64,000 bases of DNA from Casuarina equisetifolia (taxonomy: Eukaryota > Streptophyta > Magnoliopsida > Fagales > Casuarinaceae), in NCBI GenBank assembly GCA_028551475.1, contig CM052360.1:8110501-8174500 (forward strand), read 5' to 3'. How positions within the stretch are numbered: position 1 is the stretch's first letter; each line of letters begins with the position of its first letter. The notes below the pieces were generated by a model. The model saw nothing but the letters and a program-made list of their open reading frames with translations. It was not told the DNA's origin and did no database searches. Positions 47,956 through 58,900 of this stretch are shown here, piece after piece. A program made the position numbers and the translations under genes.

Positions 47956-47973
47956 TTGTCTTGTTTGGTTGAG

Positions 47974-48687
47974 ATGAAAGCCGATCGTTGCCCCCTACTG
48001 CTATTATTTCTCGGATTGGTTCTCACTCTGGGCTCTGTGAGACCCGACCCGGACCCGCTGCAAGATTATTGCGTTGCAGATGGCAAAAAATCACAATCTT
48101 TCTTCATCAATGGCGCTCCCTGCATTGACCCAGATGAAGTAGACTCTTCCCACTTCGCCACGTCCGCTCTGTCCAAGCCCGGAGATACAAGAAGCACCAA
48201 GTCTGGCTCCGCTATCACACGGACCAACACCACCAACTTGCCTGGGATGAACACGCTGGGACTCACGATGGCCCGAGTCGACTTCGCGGCTACTGGGATC
48301 CTGTCACCGCACATACACCCACGGGCCTCCGAGGTAGCCATTTGCCTCAAGGGCCGAGTCGCTGTGGGCTTCGTGGACACCTCCAACCGTCTATTTCAAG
48401 AGATACTAAGCCCTGGAGACTCATTCGTGTTTCCCAAGGGCTTGATCCATTTTATCTCCAACGCTGACCGAAAGCTCCCGGCTTTGGTCTTGTCCGGATA
48501 CAATAGCCAAAACCCCGGTTTACAGCTCACACCAACAGCCACATTCGCGTCGAAGCCCGTGATTCCTGATGAGGTGCTTAGGAAGGCGTACCAAGTTAAC
48601 AACCAAGATGTTGCCAGGATTCGGAAGGGCCTGGAGGACTATTATCCTAAGGAGCAAGTTGACGATCAATGCTTTCCGGACATTTAA
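47974..48687 (+). CDS. Germin-like protein (secreted cupin)
   Basis: Intronless, 237 residues. The upstream frame extends to 47767, but the TATA box and the signal peptide place the start at 47974. A signal peptide covers about 1-22. Cys33 and Cys50 form the usual germin disulfide. Cupin box 1 contains HIHPRASE with metal ligands His113, His115 and Glu120; box 2 contains SPGDSFVFPKGLIHF with His159. Germin-like proteins are glycosylated, oligomeric, manganese-binding apoplastic proteins. Some are superoxide dismutases or oxalate oxidases, but sequence alone does not tell which. A third Cys near the C-terminus (Cys233) is unusual. Arabidopsis segments with the same gene order, as I recall them, lack a germin-like gene here, so it may be an insertion in this lineage or a loss in Arabidopsis. 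Confidence 0.95.
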   Translation: MKADRCPLLLLFLGLVLTLGSVRPDPDPLQDYCVADGKKSQSFFINGAPCIDPDEVDSSHFATSALSKPGDTRSTKSGSAITRTNTTNLPGMNTLGLTMARVDFAATGILSPHIHPRASEVAICLKGRVAVGFVDTSNRLFQEILSPGDSFVFPKGLIHFISNADRKLPALVLSGYNSQNPGLQLTPTATFASKPVIPDEVLRKAYQVNNQDVARIRKGLEDYYPKEQVDDQCFPDI

Positions 48688-50553
48688 TTGCTCTTGTAAT
48701 GTATATTATGTTTGCCTGTGCTGGTGGTTATGGGTAATCCCACTTTCCTTTTCGCGTTAAATAGACTACCCGATTGTCACATTTTTATCTTACCGTTTCT
48801 AACTATGGACTCGCAAAAAAGTACATCATTCTCATCGATGCATGAGGTTGCGTGTAAGTGACAATAAATGCAAGCAAAATGGTTTGTTTGGCTTCTGTTT
48901 TTAGCCTAAGCAAAAAACAGGGAAGTTGGGAATTGTCCTAGACAAGTGTCTAGTTTAATTATGAGTATGTGTTTTTTAGAGCTTCTTATTCTTAGATTTA
49001 AGTTTTTATGTGACAATTTGATATATAGGATATTTTATCTTTGCTAAGGGTTAGATCATATCATATCAATATGGTAATTATGTAAATGAAATTTGTCTTT
49101 ATTTCTTTAAGAAAAAAAAAATCTTAGATTTGATGTTAAGTGTGTATGTAGGGGTGTGTGGGTTTATTTATTTTTTTATTTTTTTATAAAAAAAAATGAT
49201 ATGGATAAAGCAATCTCCAAATCCAATTCCACCAAAAAATGTAATTATTTAACAAAATTGGAGGTCTTCTTCGCATTTAAACAAAAACTAGGAAACTCTT
49301 CATAACAAGCAACGGGGATTCTGATCAACATCATCACCAGAACTTATTCACCGGATCGCGAATAAATGCAGTGCACGCGACGAATGAAAAACTTAACTAT
49401 TTGAAATGAACAGAATCCCATGTGACCCAATTGCATATACATAAGATTTCAACTCCCTCGATGAAGAACTCAACGCATCAAGTGCCGATAACAGTAGCTC
49501 CACGATACAGACGTTTGGAAAGGGAGTAGGGGATGTTGAATTCAACTCCTGCCCTCATAACGGAACATTTAAGAACAGGAAATGTGAATGCGCCAAAGCC
49601 TGCAGTACCTGTTCCATGAAAGACTAGAACCTACCGACGGGGGAGGAATATTTCATTCTTTTAGTTTTCATTTGTTGGTAGGTGAAAGTGATGCTTGGCC
49701 TCTCATCAGCTTCTCCTTGCATTATGTCGTGACACGTTGTCTTAAACAAATTTGAATGTCAGTTTCTACTCGGAGCTTGAAAGTAATGGGGGAAGTAGAT
49801 TCCCAGCAGACTGAAAGCGATTTGGAACACCTTGTTGACTAATCCCACATCATACATTAAATTATCCACACGTATAATAACACATCCAATGGGCAACAAA
49901 AAGCCGCACTTAAGGAAAGTTCTGGGCATCCTAAGTGGTTGAAAATGCTTTAACAAAGACTCCAAGGCGTGTCAAAGGCTCCAAGGCAGAACAAAGCCCC
50001 GTGAACGTCTTGGTTTTCGACTTGTGGGCGCAATATCGTCGCGATGCTTCTCCTTTGTGCATCTGTGATCGGTAAAAAGCGATTGTCCTGCTTTTTCATT
50101 TTGATCTTTCTTTTGACATAGAAAAAGAAAAGTAGACAGCAAAGACACGGACCTGTCACACCTTGATTGGCCAAACCCAGAAAGATAACACAAATTTATA
50201 AACAAAAAAGAAAAAGGGGAGGAATTAGAATGATATCAAAATGGAAATCCATTTATTCATCTCCTTGCCGCTGAATCTTTCCAGTCCCATTACATTTTAC
50301 AAGCAAAAAAATCCATCCACCAAAATTGTTCCACAAGAATTGGAACCCCTACAGAAGGAATCGAGATCTCGGATGTAAACACAGGAATTAAATCAAAAAG
50401 TATGAAAGAAGAAACGAAGGAGAAAAGAATACAGAAAAAAAATTGGTAAATCCCAAAAGAAAAGAACCCCAGCAATCCCCTTCCCAAGCCTGTCTAAACC
50501 AATCTGTACACATCTATAAGGAATTTTCCGAACAATGTCGCAAAGAATCGTGA
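48688..50553. other. Convergent intergenic region between germin-like and GATL genes
   Basis: It holds the 3' UTRs of two convergent genes and AT-rich DNA near 48.8-49.3 kb. Overlapping frames at 49759-50205 show no motif. No gene is seen. Confidence 0.5.
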
Positions 50554-51708
50554 CTAGTAGCCGGAATACCTAGCCAATGTAAGAGATGACGTCGTGGGGG
50601 AGGAGACCCGGGAAGTCTGAACGTTCACGTTGTAAAGATCGTAGGGCTTCCAAAGAATGTCTATCGGGCAGGGCGTGTCGGCGTCAAGCCGAACCCAGGG
50701 TTTGCCCTTCCCACTCCAGTGTAGCAAGCTGACGGGACCGGGGTGCAGCGACCTGCAGCTACCCTTAACATTGTCGCCGCCAAGGCCGTGCTGGTTCCAT
50801 CGGTGATCAATGGGCTCCACGTTCCCGGCGAAGACTAGCAAGAACGGGGGAAGCGAACCCAGATCGTAGATCCTTCGTTGTCTTTGCCTCTCCATCCAAA
50901 GCTCAATCTTCTTCCTGTAGTTCCCTTTTCTCCATCTTACCAGGTCCATCACCATTACGCCCGTGTTGAAATAGCACGGGTTTCGGGACGCGAAGGCCCG
51001 AGAGAGCAACGGGTCGGACCAGAACGCGTCCGTGAAGTACTTGGTAAAGTTGGCGTGGCAGTACTCGGGAGCCCCGATGACCCGGGACCCGCTGAGCTTG
51101 ATGCTCCACAGCCGGTAAATGTCGTCGACCACGATGACATCCGAGTCCAGGTAGATGACACGTTCCACGCACGGGTCCAGAATGTCTCCCAGGTAATTCC
51201 TGGCGTAGTTCAATGGGTTCTCGAGGGCTTGCCGGATTGAAGAGGAGATGAGGTTGATCACCTTATCCTCACGGAAGATGTAGACTTTGAAGTTGAGAGA
51301 AGGAAACGTAGATCGAACAAGTTGGGTCAGGACCCGCGGGCTAGCTGGATCGAACTCGGCTGAGATGAAGTGGAAGAATACATGCTCCGGGCACAAGGCG
51401 TGTCGCAGAACAGAGTGAACAGCTGCCATGGAGCCACGTAAATACTCTGAGTCCAAAGTCATCGCGATGTGGACCAACGACGTGTCACACGACGAAACGT
51501 ATTCTCCGTGGCCGGAAACCGGGCACTCCGCGCCGTTAACATAGGCCGGTGCCTCATCGAACCGGGCCAACCCATCAAACCCAACCCCCGAAACATCTCC
51601 GGCGTCGATCCATCTCGTCGGAAAAGACCGGATACCCAGACAGGAGGGCGGTAACAGAAGCGAAACAAGAACCAGTAAAACGGCGGTCCGAAACGGTAAC
51701 TGAACCAT
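50554..51708 (-). CDS. Galacturonosyltransferase-like protein (GATL, glycosyltransferase family 8)
   Basis: Intronless, 384 residues from the ATG at 51708. The frame runs 9 codons further upstream only through a TTG, so I discard that start. A hydrophobic N-terminus (about 8-25) is a signal peptide or cleavable anchor leading into the Golgi. GT8 hallmarks are [15 protein letters not shown] (about 79-93), the metal-binding Asp188-x-Asp190 in [19 protein letters not shown] (about 245-256) and the C-terminal [11 protein letters not shown] (about 328-338). GATL proteins lack the long stem of the GAUTs and act in pectin or xylan-related synthesis; the donor and acceptor are not proven. By position it matches Arabidopsis GATL8/GATL9. 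The C-terminal Ser/Thr tail after DLYNVN is variable. All key residues are present. Confidence 0.95.
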   Translation of the reverse strand: MVQLPFRTAVLLVLVSLLLPPSCLGIRSFPTRWIDAGDVSGVGFDGLARFDEAPAYVNGAECPVSGHGEYVSSCDTSLVHIAMTLDSEYLRGSMAAVHSVLRHALCPEHVFFHFISAEFDPASPRVLTQLVRSTFPSLNFKVYIFREDKVINLISSSIRQALENPLNYARNYLGDILDPCVERVIYLDSDVIVVDDIYRLWSIKLSGSRVIGAPEYCHANFTKYFTDAFWSDPLLSRAFASRNPCYFNTGVMVMDLVRWRKGNYRKKIELWMERQRQRRIYDLGSLPPFLLVFAGNVEPIDHRWNQHGLGGDNVKGSCRSLHPGPVSLLHWSGKGKPWVRLDADTPCPIDILWKPYDLYNVNVQTSRVSSPTTSSLTLARYSGY

Positions 51709-54688
51709 TTGTGCCTTTCTCTTCCAGTAAGCCAAGAAGGAAAATGAATGGGGGAGGGGGGGCTTTCTCTGTGATTGTCTTTTGGGTTCTCAAAAAATGA
51801 ATTACACAACAATAGTTCACATTGAAAGTTATAAGAGAGAGGAGAAGAAAGAGAAGGTCAATGCCCAAGCAAAACGGCTCAGGTTGATTACAAAGGAAGG
51901 AAAGATCAAAGAAAAAGCCCCACCATAGTCTTTCTTCGTCTTCTCAGTGGCTTCTAACGCGGTTTTGGCCTTTCCCGACGGAAGGAAGGACCGCTGAGTT
52001 TTGATTGAGAAGGGTATTACGTATTTATACGAGTTTTTGATTCCTTTCTGTCCCCTTTGTTTTTTCTTTAATTCTTCTTCTCTTTCTCTCTCCTAGTTTT
52101 TTTTTATTTCTCACTGATTGATCTTATTTTATGTACTAAAGTAAAGAAAACTTTCCCATTTCGAAATTTATGGTTGAAATGTATTTAGTAAGTTTTTTAA
52201 TTAAGAAAAAAACCCATTTGGAGTATTTTCTATTAAAATAAAATTGGTTAGAAAATTATGCAAAATTTTCCGTATTCAATTTGAAAATAGAACGTATAAA
52301 TACCATTCTCTTAGAACGGACTTAACGACATAGAATATTCCCTAATAAAACAAATAATCTTCTTTTGAATTTATTAGGACATGAACACTTAGAGGCTTTG
52401 ACAGTGGGCATGCGTTGGCCGCCACGACGGTTGGGCACGGGAAGTCCTATGTATGGCTTCTCGAGATTCGCCATCTTCTCCTCTGCTCGTATCGATGTCT
52501 AGTGCTCCAGCTAAAAAATAACTGAAAACAATTAAAATCGAAAGGTGGGCCAGGTAGTCCAGGTGGGCCAGGCGGGCCAGGTCAGCGGCATGGGTGAAGC
52601 AATCACTTCCTCTTGTTCGGAACAAAGTAATATTCTCTCCCTCCAGTAATGACATGCCAGCTGTGTCTCCACAGCTTCCAGCTGTGATTCTAATTTTAGA
52701 CTGACGTTGACGGCTGCGATGAGTAGCCTGTCCCACATACGCTCCTGCTCCCATGTGGTCACGTGCTTTCCATCCCCCCTTTACGTATTTGAAAGTTTCG
52801 AACTACGCTGCCTCCCTGCGCGTCGTTTTGCAATCTGACCCCATCGTGTGCGTTAGATGAACAGTCCCTTTCCCCTCTTTCACGCGCCCACAAAATACAG
52901 TTTCCATTTAGACATATTAGTTCGTTAATTACGACATCGTATATTTATTTCATGTGCGGGAATTCTTCGCACGCGTAATATTATTCTCGTCTTTCTTTAA
53001 ATGTTTTTGTGTAGGTATTAACTGAATTAGGAGGAGCCTTAAAGGCTGAGATTTTTAAGATGTTTACATCTGTTGACTTTGGAAAGAAGTCGTGGGAAAG
53101 GTTTCGGATGTAACATCGCTTGGCCGCTATGCTGCGTCTATTGGTCGACGAGGTGGCTTTGCGTCTCCAACAATCAAAGACCGACTATTTTGGTAGAATC
53201 ATTGATCTAATAATGCAAGGTTCTTGACTTGCTTTTAAGTCTAATAAACATGACGTTGTGTTGCTTCGATGTTTAAAGCAAAGTCGACGTTTAGAAAAAA
53301 CAGGAGGTGGAGGTTGTTCCGAGGCTCATCCCGCTGCTGGTTCACATGATGTTCCTACAAGCATTGTTTTCCAGGAAACTCAGTAATTGCGAATCTTTGT
53401 TGAATCCGTGATATTAATTTTTCTTTTCGTTTTTAACGCATGAATTTAACGTATTTGAATCCTAGTGGGATATAGAACGATTGATGAGTTGGCGGGTTTT
53501 GAAATTTCATTAAATATGCAAGAGAAAACCGATGCTTTGGCTCTTACGACTTTTCCTCTGGCAGGAATTTGGACTCTTGTGAACATGCAATATAAGATGG
53601 AGTCAGGTGAAATAATGGAGTGTAATCAATTGGGGTTTGCGGGAATTAAATTCCAGGCACCCACCAACTTGTCATAAATAAACACTGATAAAGTAAAAAG
53701 ATAGCTTCCCCAATGCCTCGTTTGGCAAGCAGCAGATCCGGGTTTATTATACAAGCGAAAGTTGCGAGTCCCAACATGGTCTGCGCCTCCTGAAAATGGG
53801 TTCCCTCTTAAATATGCTCCAAGGACAAGTGAACAGTCTGGCTAGATTCACCGCCCAAGGCGGTATACAATGAAACTGGTCAGAATGTCTGTTCGTAGTT
53901 TCAGTATGAGCTTAAGGCCAGGATTGTTCTTGAGCTTCCGGAGCTTGCCCGGAATGGAAAACAAAAAAGGTTAAAACTTCAACTGCCGTGGTGCGCGTGT
54001 GGGATAAGGTCTTGGGTGGTGGGAAGTTGGCAAAAGTGGGTGGGTGTCAGTGAGTGTAAGGTGCAATGCATAGGATACTCTGCCAACGATGCCGAGAAAA
54101 CACGGACCCAGTGGCGCAAGCAGCCTCAGACGGTGCTGCTTGTCTTCCTGTGACCCTTTGGATAGCGCCACGAGATGTCAAGACAACTCAAACTTGATAG
54201 GGGAAAGGGACACAATGATCACAGATCGATGTTGAACAAGTCCGTGAAACTAGCATGCTTTGTGCTTTCTTTTCCCTCAACTGTACGTCATCCTTGACCA
54301 CCCTAAAACTTGTACAGATCACCGAAAGATACCGCGGATTAAGCGTATGTGGATCGTGTGGCTTCCAAATTCGAGAATGTGAAGAGCGTGAAGCGTCGGC
54401 TATTAAAATAAGCCTTAGCCATCAACTTTTCAGCCGGTAGCTTTAATATATAAAGAAACAACTAAAGGGGTCGTATTCAAGACGTAGTTTGGATTGGGAA
54501 TCATTTGGGTGATGTATGTTACCAAAACTTTGTAATTATTGTTCCAAGTGTTTGATACTTAATAATATCATACATAATTAATAAAGGAAACTTATTTAAA
54601 TTTATGAATCATCAACAAGGTGACGGATCGGATTATAGCTACAGTTAACCTACTGCATTGTAACCTATCGGATTCGGATGTACTAACA
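51709..54688. other. Upstream region of GATL and gene-free spacer
   Basis: The first 300 bases are the GATL leader and promoter, with a G-run near 51747-51758. The rest is AT-rich, with a short GGGCCAG minisatellite at 52545-52580. Open frames at 52389-52762 and 53465-53677 lack motifs. No gene is supported. Confidence 0.5.
52545..52580 (+). repeat. 9-bp minisatellite, four copies of (gtgggccag)
   Basis: Units are gtgggccag, gtagtccag, gtgggccag and gcgggccag, with a partial fifth. The reverse strand would encode Trp/Pro-rich repeats, which explains an odd open frame there. Confidence 0.85.
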
Positions 54689-55312
54689 TTACAGGTTTGG
54701 TGTATGCGTGTAAGTTGAATCGATCACTTGGAAAAGAGAAGAAAAAGAAAAAGTGCTGAACCGATCTGTTAGTATTTGGTGGATCCACACCGTATCAATT
54801 GTCGTGAACAGGCCAAGTTTTTTAATAGCTAAATGGATTGTGATTGAATCAGTGCCCAGAGCAAAATTTGTCTTCATGGCTGCGAGGGGATACTGTCGAT
54901 TGGCTCTTGCACTGGCTACCGGACTTATTAGGCCAGTTTCGGGGTCTGCGGACCTTTTGGTCTTCCTAGTTTTCTCGACAACCAAATCGAGGCAAGGCAT
55001 GACCATCTGTACAGCCGAAAAGAACGCCTTAACCGGAGGCTCATGCCATGCCTCTCGCCTATCGCAACTCACAATTTGACCATCCTTCGTCCATTTTGCA
55101 CATTCCGGAACCACCTCCATCAGTTTTGGGACGACGGTGACGGAAGGTTTGGGCTTCGACGCCCTTGTCCATCCCAAGAATTGCTGGTCATACGATTTGG
55201 CACAAGTGAATACAACGGTAAGAATTACTGGCAATAAAAATAATAATAGCATAATTGAGAAGAAGATTAAGAACGCAGGGCCACTGCAGGACGAGTCCAG
55301 GCGTTTCTTCAT
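54689..55312 (-). CDS. Hypothetical single-pass membrane protein, family not recognised
   Basis: ATG-started open frame of 207 residues on the minus strand. Residues about 13-37 form one strong hydrophobic helix after a short basic start (MKKRLDSSCSG), so the protein would be a signal-anchor or secreted protein. The following part has six cysteines in all (for example CAKWTKDGQIVSCDRREAW and VMPCLDLVVEK) and a basic RKTKRSAD stretch; the last 60 residues look less coding-like. No known domain is seen. A frame this long in AT-rich intergenic DNA is unlikely by chance, but it has no recognised relatives here. It lies about 0.6 kb downstream of the E1 alpha stop on the same strand, too far and unrelated to be part of that gene. 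It could be a real lineage-specific gene or a relic exon. Confidence 0.4.
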   Translation of the reverse strand: MKKRLDSSCSGPAFLIFFSIMLLLFLLPVILTVVFTCAKSYDQQFLGWTRASKPKPSVTVVPKLMEVVPECAKWTKDGQIVSCDRREAWHEPPVKAFFSAVQMVMPCLDLVVEKTRKTKRSADPETGLISPVASARANRQYPLAAMKTNFALGTDSITIHLAIKKLGLFTTIDTVWIHQILTDRFSTFSFSSLFQVIDSTYTHTPNL

Positions 55313-55946
55313 CTTCAGAAGTGATGAATCAACAATTGTTCACACCGTCACTCGAGGGGCAAAGTCATTCCACTGAAATGATATATTAGAATTAACTTCG
55401 AAAAGTAAAAGAAAAGCTCGATTTTGAAACCTCTATTCCATGGGGAATACCACAAACGTCAGTTCACGAAAATATCCTCAAGGAAACCAAAGACAATTAT
55501 GAAATTGCCCCAATACTTGTTCTTTGATTTAAAAGAAAAAAACGGGGGGACGAGTAGAGGATGTCCAAAAATCAAACCCAAAACTTTGAACCACTTCCAC
55601 AGAACTAATGACAGAAGCAGAACGATGTTAACAATTAACAGAAGCAAATGCGTGGGCAGCCAAACTCTTCATCCTTATTAGTTCACGTGGAGATATTCTG
55701 GAGAACCAGAACATTCAATTTGACCGCAAAAATTCATATTGTAGGCACCCCAAAATGAGTTAACAATTCTCCAACACGGCTACAATAATCAGTTTCCTAT
55801 ACAAACGAAGATTGAACTTCAAAAAACAGGAGGGGATGCCAATCTTCGCTCAAACTTCTTATTGTCCCCAATCTAGTGGGTTTGGTTTCTCTGTCAAGTA
55901 TGAAGAGAGGGTCCAAGGGTTGGCAACTTCCAGCATAAATCTCAAA
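55313..55946. other. 3' flank of E1 alpha gene
   Basis: This 0.63 kb should contain the E1 alpha 3' UTR and the upstream region of the unrecognised membrane ORF. No motif or second gene is seen. Confidence 0.5.
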
Positions 55947-58900
55947 CTATGGAAGCACAGCTCTGACTTCTTTCCTATCAGGTCCATAAGACTGCAACCG
56001 AAATTAACAAAATCAACATCACAGCACAGAGAGGAAATGTGAATCTAAAGTTTCATCCACAAAACATGATCACTGGATTTGCATCTTGATTGATTGTTAC
56101 CTCAGTGCATCAATTTATTGTTTTAAATATTCATATCACAAGAGAGAAGAAAGTGGAACACTAACTATAATGACAATTAGAAACAAAAAAATTCATAAAT
56201 TGTTGAAAAGAAAGAGTACCTCCGCTCCTAAACCTTTTGCATACACATTTGTAAAGAGTTCAGAGGGTTCCGGCATTGGACTTTCCTGAGAATTTGAAGG
56301 ATTAAAAGAGATCAATATTAGCAGTTTAAAACTTCAATAGTGTAACTTCAAAAATTGCAAAATGAGTAGGCAAATATAAATAGGATGTACTCTAAAACAA
56401 TATGAAAACTAAATTTATAATCATGCTTCGTACCTTGGCTTGGGCAATGGCTTCATCAACTTCTTTCCTTGCTTCCTTCTCTATATCCTGCAGAGGGACG
56501 AAAAACCTATTTAGCCCTGTTCAATCATTGTCTCCAAATTACTCAATTCAGTATGATTATAAATTTAATCTCCAGGAACAAAATTTATGTCAGGAACATA
56601 TCCGAACATAAAGTATGACTAAGAAAAGGGGAGTAGGGATTCCAAAACTTGCATTTAAAGGCCCATCATAGAGATTTTCCAACCAAACCAAATTTCAAAG
56701 CTTTGAATCACAATCATGCAATTCAAGTATCATATACTACCTTCAGCTCCTTTTCAGTAGCTAGATCGTGAGTTAAAATCAGCTTCCTTACTCTTTCAAT
56801 TGGATCACGCTCCTAGAATCAGATGAGTAAAGAAAGAACTTTTAGGATCCCTCCTTTCTAAATAAAATTAATGGACGTTTCCATTTTAAGGAAAGGAGTG
56901 TCAACCAAGGACCTACCTGTCTCACACCAGAAATCTCATCACGAGTACGGTAAGTGCTCCCAGGGTCTGACATGGAATGACCATGGTACCTGTAAGTGTC
57001 CATTTCAAGAATCTGAACACCAGCATCACAAAGAACGAATCACTGAGTAGACAGTAGAAGCTTAAGCAATAACTACCCACTAAATAATACATAATTTAAA
57101 TATAAACTTAACAGCAACTACCCACTTCTAAGCTACACTTATGAAATGATGTATTGTCTTATCAACTGTATAAACATTATTTTTCTTGACCAGAAGAAGC
57201 AGGATATAAGCCTATAAAAGTTAGAAACAGCATACAACTTCATATTTGGAGCACAGTAACTTGATAAATGAGTAGGTGCGATCAAATCTTCTCCCATTGG
57301 TATAATGATCTAAAACGAATCCCAATCAAGCCCTAAAAGTTCAAGGTGCAACCAGCCCAACCTTACAATGTCCTAAACCCAGGCCTTAATGTCACAACAA
57401 GTTGCACTGTTTGCCCCATGCATCACTGCCACGCTCTTAAACAAAAAGGCCTTATTGCTTAGACCATTGCTACAAATCGCCTAAAGAAATAAAGATCTCT
57501 CCCCTAATAAAACAATGCTGCAAAGTCAGCTCTTAAATATAAAGACAGCAGAACTTTTTGCTCTTAAGTAGCTTCCCAAGCTTTCTTTCAAAGACATTAA
57601 TTCTACTGGCAAATAATTGGCATCAACTCCCTCCAAACATCAATTAAGATCAAGTAAACGATATATCAACAGAGTCCGCAACTCCTGACAATTACATGTT
57701 CTGCATTCTAGCAGCCAAACTAGAATAACAACGTTCAAGCACCTTTTAGAAGTATTTGCCTCCTTAGTTGATAATTCAGGAATATGAACTTAAAAATAAA
57801 AAAATCCAGAGTCATAAACACTACCACGCCTAACTGACTCACATAAGAATATTAAAAAACTTATTTTTCCAACGGGCATATGTCAGGATACAACTAAATA
57901 GAGAAATATGTTTCACATGTAGCGTAATGGTAGAGAGAGATTTGTGTGGTCTATCTTGAGAGTTTGGATCAATATTAGCTTGAGCATGAGTTCTTTATAT
58001 ATATTTATGTATAAAATGGAAGTTCAATTGTGCCACAACTGCCCCAAGTAATGGCACCCAATTTTTTTTTTGACTACTGCTGGCCAGGTAGAAAGATCCA
58101 ATTCCTGTGAACAATAATTTCTTGAAAAGAACATAATAACAGAATAACTGAAGCGAAACTCACAATGGGCCCATTCTTCAAAGCATGCTCCTTGGCAAAT
58201 TTGCACGCTTGTTTCACAGCAAGGACATCCATGCCATCCACCTGCACAATTATAGGAGTATGTGACAACTAATACTAATACTGATTTGAGGAAAAGAATC
58301 TCCCCAAATTAAAAAGAAAAACACCCAAACAAGTTTAAAAAAAAAAAATCAGTAATGTAGCCCTATACTCATTTCTGCATGAAAGGAGAAGATCTTTAAG
58401 CATGCTTCAGAGATTCACTAAGAAACATACATGTCCATCAACTTCAATTCATGCACTCACCACACGGGGCCCCTAAAACATCTTAATCTGCAGTATCTTA
58501 AATAACTCTCACTCCTCAGTGTTAATGTTCTAGCTTTGGTCATTAGTCAATTTATAATGTACATAAATCAGTCAACACAAATTGTTAAAATTGCAAAATA
58601 TATAATTTATACGGAATGCATTTTGCAACATTAAATATAGAACAATTTACAGGAGTAATGCTTGCATTGGATTCATCTTAAGCTAGTACATGCCAGCATT
58701 TTCATAATCTTTTATCAGAAACAGACACTGCACCACATGAGGTAAAATGTGTCTAGCAAATATAGAAAACATGCATCAATATAGTTTTCCTTCTTTGTTT
58801 TTGTAAAAGGCCATTATATGACCAAAGAGAGCAGCTCTCCAAAATATACACACAGAGCCGGCCAATTCAACAGGGAGGAACCAAGATCCTTAAAGGTGAA

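Larger units (their letters stand above)
46830..47973. other. Divergent promoter region of TPX2-like and germin-like genes
   Basis: About 1.1 kb between divergent start codons. It contains a small plus frame at 47310-47519 (69 codons) without family motifs; its ATG context is weak and I do not call it a gene. The germin-like TATA box and the AAACCC-type leader lie at the right end. Confidence 0.5.

Noticed and set aside
51709..51735. Nine-codon extension of the GATL protein
   Set aside because: It begins with TTG. The first ATG is at 51708 and leads directly into the signal sequence.
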